Source: Limnoperna fortunei
Taxonomy: Eukaryota; Mollusca; Bivalvia; Mytilida; Modiolidae
Length of the DNA stretch: 64,000 nucleotides
Direction: 5' to 3'
Assembly (NCBI GenBank): GCA_944474755.1
Contig: OX104115.1
Location: forward strand, 60,082,648-60,146,647
A model generated the notes under the pieces. It searched no databases and was not told where the DNA came from. It was given only the letters and a program-made list of their open reading frames with translations. Shown piece after piece: positions 11,564 to 22,779 of the stretch. The position numbers and the translations under genes are program-made. How positions within the stretch are numbered: position 1 is the first letter of the stretch; each line of letters opens with the position of its first letter.

Positions 11564-12391
11564 CTTTATGAAAATAATATCAATAAATAATATAATTTTA
11601 TATATCATTCTTTTGTTGTGGAAGCCAAAGTTGAGAATATTTTTTTAAAAAGCTTGAAAAATATGAAATACCATCCTTTATTTTATTTGCTTACTTAAAC
11701 TTTCTTTGTTTTCCGTTTTTTCATCTCACTATACTTAGTTTGAAGACCAATGTGACTGTGTTCAATATAAATTTATTTGGACGTCCATTTTGCGAGCAAT
11801 GTGTTTTAATTCGAGTATATTTTTATCGTGAGTACACATCTTTCTTCTTACATAGGCTCATTCGTTGTTACAGGTGACCTCAAATTGCTGCAAATTATGC
11901 CCTTCGGCGGAATGTTGTTTTTATTTATCGGTCACATATAGTATAGTTGTTAACGTGTCTCAGATACTAATTTATATAATTCATCACCAGCATGCGTAAG
12001 TTGTGGTATTAAATATAGTATTGCGTTAGTGTTTTGTAAACTAATTTAATTTGATTTGTAAGCTGAAATCTGATTTGCTAATTCAAAGGGAGCAACCCTA
12101 ATTATGCAATATAACTTGCACTCGTCACATGGCCTATTAAGATGCCGTTAAAATTCAAATTCAAAAGTCCCATTCGTACGATTAAAGGAAAAGCATGATT
12201 TTTAAAAAGCCTTTGTGTTACTAAATTTCTGTACAATTCTTGCTTCTTTAAAAATAAAATATTTCCATAATATACGGCATATTTTTCAAACTGTTACGAT
12301 TTTTATCAACGTGAGATTATTTCGTAATCCAGTTGCAAAGGACTTCGTCCATATATGTCAAAATCGTTTTTTATTTTTCCGCCTAACACCA
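11564..12391. other. No gene recognised
   Basis: AT-rich sequence 3' of the STAND pseudogene. Lost downstream exons of that gene might lie here, but none could be identified. Confidence 0.4.
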
Positions 12392-12937
12392 TTAGGAAGT
12401 CTTCATGACTACCAAACATATCATCATTAAAACATCCAACATACTGAAAAATGGAAACGAATTTTTCATCAGCTTACCGATTTGGATATTAGTATACAAC
12501 GCAAGCCAGTGTTTGATTGAAGTGTTGTTTTTATAGCGGCCTGGTAAGTCCATGTCATTGATTACAAAAGGAGAATCAGCTGAAATATATTGTTTATATA
12601 TATGCAATGGATGGGTTATATTTGCTCCATTTTCATACAAGTAAATAAATATTTCCGTGTCATTGTAGTGTATAGCACTCAATACAGGCGTCATGTCATT
12701 AGAATCCATGCAATGTAAAGAATTGACACTTTGATTAACCAGCAATTTCACTATATTAAGATATCCTTTTTTTACCGCAGCATGTAAGGCTGTTTCACAT
12801 TTAAGTAATCTAATGTTATCATCCGAGAGTACTCCATTTGCAAATACACGGCTACTTAACCTTGGATCGCCATTTGGCATTTGTAGCTGATGGCCGGTTT
12901 CATTCCAGTAATACATTTCGTTACATGGTAAACACAC
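12392..12937 (-). pseudogene. Pseudogene open segment: further ankyrin repeats
   Basis: Continues the previous segment in another frame: CLPCNEMYYWNETGHQLQMP, then ETALHAAVKKGYLNIVKLLV and MTPVLSAIHYNDTEIFIYLY. A GTAAGC donor at 12477 suggests that the exon really ends there and that the last 28 codons are intronic. These repeats have no equivalent in the 25-38 kb gene. Confidence 0.75.
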
Positions 12938-12954
12938 GTCAAGGAAACCGTTTT

Positions 12955-13710
12955 TTAGTAGTAATTTAACAACATTATAATACCCATTTTAAACGTCGCT
13001 CTGAATAAAGCATAGGAATCTGCAAAAAATACATTTTTCCGTAAAATTTCTTCCAGGACTAAAATGTGTCCTTTCTGTGCAGCTATGTTAAGAGCGTTGA
13101 TGCCGATAGCGTTCTTGTGATTCAATAGCTTCGGTTCCAGCGATAGCAGTAGACGGACAACTGTATGATGCCCTTTATATGCTGCAATTTCTAGTAATGA
13201 ACATTTACAGTAAACGATATCATCAAAAGACGCAACCTTAACCGTACTCAGCTTGTGCACATGGGTCACGTATGTAACATCGGTTCCCTTACAAGGAGTT
13301 TGGAAGTTAATATCCGCCCCAAAATCAATCAATGCTTTTAATGTATCATTATGACCATACTCAGCAGCTAAGAAGCTAGCAGTTTTATTGTCAGAGGTTT
13401 TGTCGTCTATATGAATTATGCCGGCAAATTTTAAAATCAATGCCATAGTATCGTAACTATTGTAGGCCAGAGCCGTTTGGTGAATATAAGATGCATTTGA
13501 TATACTGTCAGATCGTGAAATATCGAGTGGATGTTGCAAGAAAAAATGTTCATATGTCTTATTTTTTGATAAAGCAACATGATGAGCTAATTCTATCACT
13601 TCTACACTTCGAGTTGCGTTGAAAACTTTTAACAGGTAGTTTGCAAAACGTGTATGCCCATTGTATATATCAATGAAAAACTTCGAATATCTTAAAGAAA
13701 AATCAGTCAA
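12955..13710 (-). pseudogene. Pseudogene open segment: winged-helix end and ankyrin repeats 1-3
   Basis: Reads TDFSLRYSKFFIDIYNGHTR, then ankyrin-type KTASFLAAEYGHNDTLKALI, LLEIAAYKGHHTVVRLLLSL and ALNIAAQKGHILVLEEIL. A frameshift near 12990 then gives a false end at 12955. Confidence 0.8.
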
Positions 13711-14163
13711 ATAATCGCTTAATGCTTAATGTACAAATAAAATACCATTTTCTTTGGATATTTGAACCAAATGTCTCAACTCTTTTCCAAGAATACTAAA
13801 AACATTTGTTGCACCATTATCAATTCCGCTAATCACAATTAGAATTTCTTCTGTTAATGGTTTGGAAGCAGCTGACAATACCTAGAAAACATGTCTTATC
13901 CTATTGAACTTTTCCCCCTTTTTGCCAAAAATACGTTAAGGATTTAACTAAAATGTGTCATGTAATGACACGGGAATATCTGTGGGCAGGCATGACGGTT
14001 CTTTTAAGCAGTAGTCTAGAAATTGTTTGGCATATAGCAAAATTTCCGTTGAATTGTTTGACGAGTCCGTTCGCCTCAGCATGCCATTTCAATGGTACAT
14101 TTCGCATTAATATATATGATAAAATATCATTATTAACTTGTTGTTTGTAATCTGCTAACTGAA

Positions 14164-14382
14164 TTAGAAAAATAGTTTTTCTTCTGAATTAACGTCTTCT
14201 ATATTTCTGGAGGTCAAAATAAATGCAAACTGAATCGGAAATTCATTCAGGTTCATCGATAACAAATCTAAAATATCGTATTTATCGCTTGTAATTTGAC
14301 ATTCATCTAAGGCATCAATGACCAAAGTGTATTTTTTGGCAGCAAAGTGTTCCTTGTAGAATTTTAACGGCCGTATTATCAA
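14164..14382 (-). pseudogene. Pseudogene open segment: Walker B region
   Basis: Reads EHFAAKKYTLVIDALDECQI and FAFILTSRN, matching residues around Walker B in the 25-38 kb gene. It is isolated by a 1-nt deletion upstream (about 14415) and a stop after NSEEKLFF. Confidence 0.8.
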
Positions 14383-14818
14383 ATGATAAAAGCAGCTGAC
14401 AGTATCGCGGGAGATACGTTTTCTTCAAAGTATTTCGAAACTATTTTATCCGTATGCCAAAAATTACACATAACTGGAAATTCATTAAGCAAAGCCTATG
14501 CCAAATCCTGCATAAACATAAAGGGTGCTTAAGTAATACTTCTATCGAAACGACATATGATTAAAGATCAAAGTGTTCTTTAATTTGAACCAAAAAGATA
14601 ATTCGTCAGCAAATAAAAGCTTTGAAACCATTGACGTTTTCCATAACCTGGCTGAGCAACTAGATAAACTCCTCTTTCGGAAATGAAGAGTCGTTCCTCA
14701 ATGAGTTCTTGTAGCCATAACCTGTCAACGAATATATCATTTTGCTCTACGAGACTGTAAGAATAAAGTTCGTGTGTCGCTTGAAATCGTGAATTAATTT
14801 CTGTTATGCCAACACATT

Positions 14819-15542
14819 CTGAAATGATTGGTAAACTTTGAAAATCAAAATATATAATAATTAGTAATGAAAGTCTCGATATCGGTTCATTTTATTTGCG
14901 TTCAAATAACAAGTGTAAATATATTTCAAGTAAAAGAAAACTTTATACAAATTTAAATAGCCCAACAAATATTCAATGCTTTTGTTATTCATAGAAGTGA
15001 AGCGTTTCATTTTGGGGTTCTTTAGTGCTTATTTTAAACATCAACGTTATTTAAATCAGTCAATACAATTGATAAATATAATCATAAGTATAGTGACTTA
15101 AGTGCTAGATCATTTTATTACTAAAACCTTTGTGTGTCTCTTTAAATGAAATTTTACTCTGCATTCAGTGATTAAGCAGATCTAAAATGGAGTTTTCATT
15201 AGAATAGAAAAACATATTTCATGTAAGAATCCATTTCGGAAAGAAATAGCAATGATTTGCAAATTAATAATAAAGTACGTAATACCGTAATAGGCATCGA
15301 CGTTGACATGCCACATAATAAATAGTTTACAAGGCAAACTACCTAAATCACTCCTTCAATTAGACCCTTAGAAGTGAATGTTGTAATATATCATTATTAC
15401 GGGCCTTTAAACTTTCACAATGAACACATATACACGAAATAGCGTAATTCTTCTTAGCTGGGTAAATGGTGGACATGTTTTAGGGATAGCAGCAAAACGA
15501 ATTAATTGAATTCAATAAACAAACTACTCATTGAAATAATAC
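14819..15542 (-). other. Intron of the HEPN-STAND pseudogene
   Basis: 724 nt between a GTATTA donor and a CATTTCAG acceptor, both at the same positions as in the larger paralogue. No repeats were recognised in it. Confidence 0.7.
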
Positions 15543-16122
15543 CTGTTTTTCCCAATTCTTCTTCTTTTTCCGTCGTCATGAAGCCGTATACAAGACATGT
15601 CAACAGAATCAAGTGTAAGATAATTTTTATTATGTTCAACATTAGCCAAGTTATTGTTTTCAGTAGAGACTTCTTTCTGAAAACTGTTGTTTTCGATCTC
15701 TCTTCCAATGTGTGTTCCGAAGAGATTAGTCTTGATAGTAATAGTTTTAACTCTTTAGCCTTTTCAGGTTTATCTGAGAAGTTAAGATTAATTTGAGCTA
15801 TAATGTTTTCAGAATCTTCCTTCAATAGTTTGCTGATTTGTTTTGCAACATCTTTTGCCGTAAGCAATTCTGAAAGCTTTGGCAAAACATACGTTGCACT
15901 TTCAGAAACGGCAATTTCTGGAATCTGCTTTATAAGGTATTCAATATACCTTATTTTGTCAGGCGCGTGGACTCGAAGTTTATAATTGTGGGCGAAATAG
16001 TCGTTACATATCTTATGAACATCCTCTAGAATTCGGGTTTCAACACTGAACTTATCACAGTTTCTAAAGAGTGATAGAATTGCTCCAAGATCTTGGAAAT
16101 TACCGTATGGCGCTGAATACAC
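15502..16122 (-). pseudogene. Pseudogene open segment: HEPN-like core and membrane span
   Basis: Longest intact stretch of exon A: YGNFQDLGAILSLFRNCDKF, then ILEDVHKICNDYFAHN, two helical segments, and IIKIILHLILLTCLVYGFM as membrane span. The true exon ends at 15543 and the rest is intron read-through. The Arg of the R-x5-H motif is Cys here. Confidence 0.8.
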
Positions 16123-17056
16123 TTTCTTCAGATATACTTTTCCAACCTCCTCCAGCGACTGCGGCCAATCAATCGAGTTTATATCTTTCCAGATAATCCT
16201 TTGTCGAGCATTTTTTGTGTGTGTTTTTCTTGTTTAATCCTCCATGCATTGCACGTTAAACGCCAATTAACGAAAGCTGAATCATATTTTTTGCTACAGT
16301 TACCGTTTGTACACTTTGAACCACTGAGTAATACTTGATGTACTTCTTGTTGCAACGTATTTAAAGTATTTTCTACATGATCTTGAAGTCCATCGACTGT
16401 TAATGATAATGGTATATAAACCGATAAAAAATTATCAAACTGTTCATTATTTTTCTATTGGTATTGCTGTCGCCATGTTTGTTTACTTTAGAGACTGTGA
16501 ATATAAATAGCCTCAGGATATTAACGACGCATTTGTTTAAAATTATAACAAGAAATATTTTAATGCGACAAAAAGTGTAGATTTACAAATGAAATATTTA
16601 TAGAAACTTTATATTTAATAAATAAAAATTAACACATAAAAAATAATTTGACACAGTGTGCAACGTGAGAATCGATTTTATTTTTTCATGCAAATGAGTA
16701 CCACTTTAAACATTTACATAATAAAATAAGTGTACATTTATTAACATGTATTTACGTAAAAGTAATTTTTCTGCTGGTGTGATACGCTTCTGCATTTCTG
16801 TGTTGTGAGGGCTTTACAGTTAAATTGGATATTGGACTATCATTAACCGGTAACTTTCAAATTAAAGAGACACAGTTTTGTAAACGATAAAAGATAACGA
16901 ACATTTCGCTGAGTCTTAGGTAGTGTTTATTTTTTCTGGATTTTGTTTTTTTTCTAAACATGACGATTAGTAACTCGACAGGTGTCTAATTAGAGGAAGG
17001 CACTGCTTACTCCACCGAATCACCTGAGTGCACCCGTGGTTCTTATTGGGTTCGGG

Positions 17057-17058
<2 letters not shown>

Positions 17059-17137
<79 letters not shown>
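17059..17137 (+). repeat. (TC)n microsatellite, about 39 units
   Basis: Uninterrupted TC dinucleotides. Long open frames across it on both strands (poly Ser-Leu, poly Arg-Glu) are artefacts. Confidence 0.98.
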
Positions 17138-17140
<3 letters not shown>

Positions 17141-17435
17141 ATTGTGGTTTCGGTTTTTGGTTTTTGTGTTGCGTTGTGTATGTTTGTTTACATCAGTGTA
17201 TTTGTAACTGTCCCTTGACTTTTTCCTCTTGGTTGTTCGATCGGTTTTCTTTTTCCTATTTTTCATACTGAATATAATTTTTACTGACAAAATTAGTACT
17301 TGGGATATTACAGTTTTACGTTTAAAATAGTTCAATAAAAATGTGTATGGTATTTTTAAGCGTCTATGTAAAATAATTTTTATCATAATAACAGGTGATA
17401 GGGATATACTGTTTTTGTTCTGTAGGTTAGTGTGT

Positions 17436-17438
<3 letters not shown>

Positions 17439-17529
<91 letters not shown>
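17439..17529 (+). repeat. (TC)n then (TG)n compound microsatellite
   Basis: About 38 TC units to 17515, then seven TG units. It lies 300 bp from the other TC array. Confidence 0.98.
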
Positions 17530-17530
<1 letters not shown>

Positions 17531-18775
17531 AGTTTGTGTCAATTTGTCTACGGTTAAGACATAAAAATAAATAGAAACAATTGAAAGTTCTATAAAAAGA
17601 CCATTTATATGATTTGAATACATGATTTCACATTTATGTGAACTTCAGAATTGTTGTCAACATTTATTTTTGGTCTTATTTAAATGACGATCTTCTGTTC
17701 ACAAGGAAATCTAGAGGCAAAAGTGAAGTCATATTTTAATGAAATTGAAATTCATTCAGAAAGGAGCAAACATAAGGGTAAAAGAAAGCAATCGCATAAA
17801 CTGACACACCTCAAGAAAGTTTTCAGCAAACATTCAGTCATATGATGAACCAACACTTCGTTATAATCTATCTTCATATTACAAACAAAGCATGAATAAT
17901 TTTTTTTTTAATATCTACTTTGTAGTTTGAATATTATTTAGCATAATGTATTTAATAAGATATAAATACATGTGAACTTTTTTTAGCACTTTCATTTCAA
18001 TTCTTGTTGCCTAAAGTAAAATGTGTCATTTATTTTTCTGTTTAGTTTTTGTTTTGTACCGCTATACTTTTAATTGTGTTAAATTTGACATATTACCTGT
18101 GGTTAAATAAATAAGAGGACAAAACCAAAAAAAACCAATTACACAAAACAAAATCAATAATGATTACCACGAACCTCACTTAAAACTGGGGTGAGTCCAG
18201 AAGATCCGGAAAGGAAGCCAGTCCCGCTGCACGCATAGCACCCTTTTAATCAATCAGGATAAAATCCGTTGATTAGTCATAATCCAGTAAACACGGGGAA
18301 AAGTGATTGCATAAAACAGAACAAATAAATGGTCATTTGTTATAATGATATTCTGCAACGGTCTAAGTCATGATGGCGACCGTAAAATTGTCAAGTGATG
18401 ACTTCACTGTGTACCTTTGGTTAAGTAGGTTTTTTTCAGCAAACACTCTCTATTAATGATATTTGGATTGGATATACCTGATCAATTAGGAGATGTATAC
18501 TCCATATGCATGCGCTGCTAAAATGTTGCCACACAAAAATGGAAAATTCACGATAGAAAAATTGAACTAGGACAAGGTGTGGCAAGTTTTCTGTGTCTGT
18601 AATGTCCTTAATTTCAAGGGTAGATGCCATCAATATAGTCTATTCAAAGAAAGTATGCCATCTATAAAGCGGAACGAATTTTAGTCATTGTTTTGTAAAT
18701 CGAGTTCGCCGCATACGTATAGAAAAACAACTAAGCAAGAAGTGGATCAGAGTTGAAACCCATTGGAAGTTCAAG
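17530..18775. other. No gene or clear repeat recognised
   Basis: Short chance frames only (for example 18436-18633 minus). The AT-rich composition matches its surroundings. Confidence 0.4.
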
Positions 18776-18779
18776 TTTA

Positions 18780-19145
18780 CTTTACGCATCTAAAGTTTCC
18801 AGGTAATGAAAAAGCATGTGCAGTATACAAATATAAACCATATGAATTTGACAAAGTAAATTTAACTTGTTTCTTTTTATTAAGTCTATAGTTTTACTGT
18901 AACAGCGTTACTGAGCGTGTAACATTATTTTTTTATTCTATTGAATTGTGAATTAAAATGATTTTTTTACGCCTTAAGGATTGACCTTCATAGCCTCCTA
19001 CTGTATGTCTCCGTGTGTTACTATTTTCCTCTTTGTTTTTCTTAGGTTATTAAATTAGGGACTCCATGTTAGTTTTGTATTGTGCAGTTGTAAAATTAAA
19101 ATTGTGGTTTTTATTTGAAGGAGAGATAAGCTTCTGAATGCAATA
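18780..19145 (+). repeat. Segment paralogous to 46650-47190
   Basis: Shared blocks in the same order: TTTCAGGTAAT-like, ATAAACCATATGAA, TTGTTTCTTTTTATT, and GTTTTGTATTGTGCAG(T/G)TGTAA. The 47-kb copy is interrupted by the AT palindrome. Together with 22430-22690 it suggests a further partial copy of the SLC7 block. Confidence 0.6.
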
Positions 19146-19359
19146 TAGTAAACGAAAATGGGATTGTATCATTTTAACACTGCGAAATAGTTATTTATGC
19201 AGAGTAGTATTTCAGGTCATCAATTTTGACCTTTATTTGTAGTTACTTTTTTGTTCATTTAGTGCAAATGATGAAAATTAATCTTCTTTTTATTCATTAC
19301 ACTGCATTGTTACTGTGGATATATACACGAATGTCTCCTAAAGAAGCCCTAATATATAT

Positions 19360-19485
19360 GGAATATAGGACATTTTGTTTCTGATACAGACTTTATCACG
19401 GCCAGTATCAGGTGAGCCCGTAGGGCGAACCTGATACGTTAAGCCGTGATAAAGTCTGTATCAGAAACAAAATGTCCTATATTCC
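19360..19485. repeat. Perfect palindrome with 43-bp arms and nested inner stem
   Basis: The arms 19360-19402 and 19443-19485 are exact reverse complements (43/43). The 40-nt loop itself contains GTATCAGGT / ACCTGATAC. A transcript would fold into a near-continuous hairpin of about 52 bp. Confidence 0.97.
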
Positions 19486-19486
19486 A

Positions 19487-20835
19487 TTTATCGGTAATTT
19501 TCAAAAAGAGTATTTTTGGTCAATTTAGTCTATATTTTTTAAGGAACTATTTTTTTGGTCGCAGTGATCTGTGAAAAACGGTTTGCTACGTCATTTAGCG
19601 TCAACGTCATTCAATCGGAATGTGGCCTGATGAATGGACGTGTTTTTTCATTGATCCTCTGTAAGGCAAGTCTTTTTTGTCGTTTATGTAATAGTTTGTG
19701 AATGAGAATCTTACTCTTAATTATAATATGGGGTGTCGAATTTTGTGTTTTTAATATTTTGCTTTTTGACGAACCGTATTATTTCAAATTTATGTTGCCA
19801 ACACCCAACGTTTCTGACCGATTTTCCAATTGAGTGTCAGTTTCACTTTTTATTGTTTTCTATATTTTGTATTTTATATCGTCATCATTTCTGGTAACTG
19901 TTTGGTGCTGTGTTATTTTTAATTTTCAGTACTTTGCAGTGGCCAGGGGAGATACGATTTACACATCATTTGTCAATTTTATTTTTATGTTAGAATAAAA
20001 GGGAAATCATAGGAACTATGTATGTGAAATTTGGTAAATATCCGGCGAACATGTAAAAAGTTACTGCATGAAAACCGTAAGGGTGGCGAACTTTGGGGAG
20101 CCGAGGATATTTAGATCCAAAATATTTTAATTATACAATACATTGATGTACAGACAGTATGTGATGAGTTTTTAGGTTCTTGTGTAGTCCGACATTTACT
20201 GCCGTAATGGTCCTATTACCGTTTTGTGATTTGTCGGATTAACCAAAAAATGGCGAGGTTATTCGCAAGTTCTTCTGGTGAATGGCAGAACAAGAATTCG
20301 GGATTTGTCACTTGCTGTTGAATGTTGATGTTTGTGCAATTTGAAGAGTTTTCTTCAGATTATTTGAAGTGTATGATTGTTAACGGAAGGTAGCTGCGAA
20401 AACATAGCTCTGGTGGTCTAGAACGGAGGGCAGAGAATATTGCATGTCATTTTTTAAACCGTTAAAACAAAAGGGCGCTGTAGACTGTAGTGTAGTGTAC
20501 AATGTAGGGGGTCTATAAATGGCATGCAGACGTATTTAATGCGTGCTATGAGGGCGAGAATGCTATATTTTTAGGAAAATGTGTAATTTTTGATGTTTTG
20601 TTTGTTTGTTTGTTCGTTTTCATTTGGGGTGGGGTTTAGATCATGTTTTATTTTATCTCATGTTTATTTTTGAACATTCTGTTCCTGTGACGTAATTAAT
20701 TTTAGATTCCTCCGCCTTAAGTCATGCATGCCCGGTAATGAACTGCCTGATATTTTTTGTATCACGGCTAGTATGCTGAGACAAGCGTTATCAGTTGGCA
20801 CACATCAAAGGAAAATAACACAAATTACCGATAAA
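19487..20835. mobile_element. Possible non-autonomous DNA element bounded by 14-bp inverted repeats
   Basis: TTTATCGGTAATTT (19487-19500) and AAATTACCGATAAA (20822-20835) are exact inverted repeats. The right end also repeats TATCACGGC(C/T)AGTAT, which occurs in the adjoining palindrome. No transposase frame is inside. The boundaries are a hypothesis. Confidence 0.4.
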
Positions 20836-20839
20836 GTTG

Positions 20840-22425
20840 ATTTCATTTAAATCAGTATATTAAAATCTACCTACAAATAAAATTTTGTAGAAATCGATAG
20901 GAAAAGGGTTTTGGTAGGGAGGAATTGTGGTAAAATTTTCGCCTTTACAAAACATCAGTTTTTGCTTCAAAGGTTTTTTCTGCAAAAATGCCTATGGTAT
21001 TTTATTATATCAGTGTATCAATTTTCACTGAAATCACTATAGCCATTCCAAAGTTGTGATAAACGCACTTTTATTTTAGAGAACTGTAATATAAGTTGTT
21101 TTTCTTCTGTTTAATTGTGCATTAGAATCAAGACTTTATTACGCTAAAAAGTAAAAAGGTTAAACCTTTCGCAAATTTTAAAAGTTGATTGCAGCCCCAA
21201 CATATTCAAAACGTTTTGTGTCGAAAGGGCATCGCATCAACAAGAAATCGAGCGAACAATATTAACAGGGAAAGAAAAATGAAGCATAAATATTGCTGAT
21301 TGTGATCGCAAGTGTACAAAATAATCACATGGGGTTCTTGATTTGTGCATTAAAATCCACCTATATATCAATTTCGTTATTTCAATCCTGGCCATTTCGG
21401 CAAATCTCAAACTGTTGTGCAAAACTAGAAATGACATTCTAGTTTTTTTTTCAAAGTTTTATGAGGATCATTTAACTCGTTGTAGCGAAACCTGCATGAC
21501 AAACTCTCGAACTCAGTCAAAGAGACCGCGGTCAGAGATTTAATAATAATAAGCCAGACAAAACCTAAATGTACCATTAACGAGTTTGTTTGCGCCGTAG
21601 TAAGATAATCTAATTTTGTTGAAATTAAACTACAGTCTAAACCAATTTTAATGAAATTATACTTTCACCAAATTCACAAAATAGATTAATTGATTCTGTC
21701 GGAACAAGAAACAAAATTTTTTTAAATAAACTACAATGTCAGTATATGTAGTTGGGATCTTTTAATACCTTTACTTATTATCACATATCATGCTTGTCAC
21801 AGTAAAGTGATTATATCATGTGAATGTAAAATAGATAAGATTAAGTAACATAAAACTGAATTATCTCTTTCTGAATAACTGGAATGAATGTTATTCGCTG
21901 ATATGATAGTAAATATTTACATTTAACCATCTTCATTAAATATAGATACTATTTTTTTGTTATAGAGGAATACTTCGTTTTAAAATGACTATCCGATGAC
22001 TGCTGATTTTTGTCATGCGTTATCGGTTTTTTCTTGAAGAGTGCTGTAAAAGGGTATTCCTATCCTTCTTGTTTCTGGTGTAATGATCAACATTCAAATC
22101 ACACGGATTGCAATAAACTAGCTACTGCTCAGTCAGGCAAAGTTCTTGCATTAATGACCATGTAGTATGTCAGTTATAACACTTTCTGAGAGGTTTTTGC
22201 AGTCATTCAATAATTGTTAAGAAACAGCGATTGTTATTTACCTTTCTGTTAATGAATGTTAACAATTTACACTGGTATAATTAAGTGCCTAGTAATAAAA
22301 CTAAAAACAAAGTAATGCGAACATACGAAAAGTACGTTTCGCGAATTTTGTTGGATAAATGTGTTAAATATTAAAATATTTTAACGTGATATATATTCCT
22401 AATTAACATACATTTTATATCTTCA
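20840..22425. other. No gene recognised
   Basis: AT-rich, with chance frames only (21237-21543 on both strands). Confidence 0.4.
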
Positions 22426-22427
22426 AT

Positions 22428-22690
22428 CTTTTTGGTTAAGATTTCCATCCGACTCCTATGATAGACAGTGATCTGCCATAATCACTCCATAATCAATACT
22501 GTAACAGTGGTCAGACTTTCTTTGGGATTCTGTAAGATAGTCTAAGCTAACGACAAAGAAAAGGAAAAGGAATTTTAAATCTGACCAGTCAAAACACAGG
22601 TTAATACTGTGAAAAAACTAAATCCCATCATCTCAATAAAGTAAAATGTATCTTCAACTCCTTGCATGACTAATGTCAACACTAACTATA
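22428..22690 (-). pseudogene. Third SLC7 fragment: fused remnants of the last two exons
   Basis: The DNA aligns with the last two exons of the intact gene (48275-48499 and 48760-48909). The intervening intron and parts of both exons are deleted, so they abut near 22575. The acceptor of the exon-8-like part (TTATAG before 22685) and the MQG.ED codons are still recognisable. No open frame survives. Confidence 0.8.
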
Positions 22691-22779
22691 AGAGAAATGT
22701 ATAGTATAAAGAATTCATCTAGAAGACTGTTTTTTTGAGCATTTTTTATGTCCATTGGTACCTGTACAAGAAATGAGGA

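Larger units (their letters stand above)
12478..16476 (-). pseudogene. Paralogous HEPN / STAND / ankyrin pseudogene
   Basis: Same plan as the 25-38 kb gene: exon A 16476-15543, a short intron of about 0.72 kb with conserved GT-AG borders, exon B from 14818. Lesions: one extra base at about codon 9 (ATG at 16476, then TAA), further indels near 16210-16225, a 1-nt loss inside the P-loop near 14652, another near 14415, and one near 12990 between two ankyrin frames. RNDYFAH-type residues survive as CNDYFAHN, with Cys in place of Arg. The 3' end keeps extra ankyrin repeats (ETALHAAVKKGYLNIVKLL) and a donor GTAAGC after 12478, implying lost downstream exons. Confidence 0.88.

Noticed and set aside
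11306..11608. 100-codon minus-strand frame
   Set aside because: Produced by the 48-bp tandem repeat.
16967..17623. Open frames of 60-139 codons over the TC arrays (poly Arg-Glu / Ser-Leu)
   Set aside because: They are translations of the dinucleotide repeat and have no independent coding signature.
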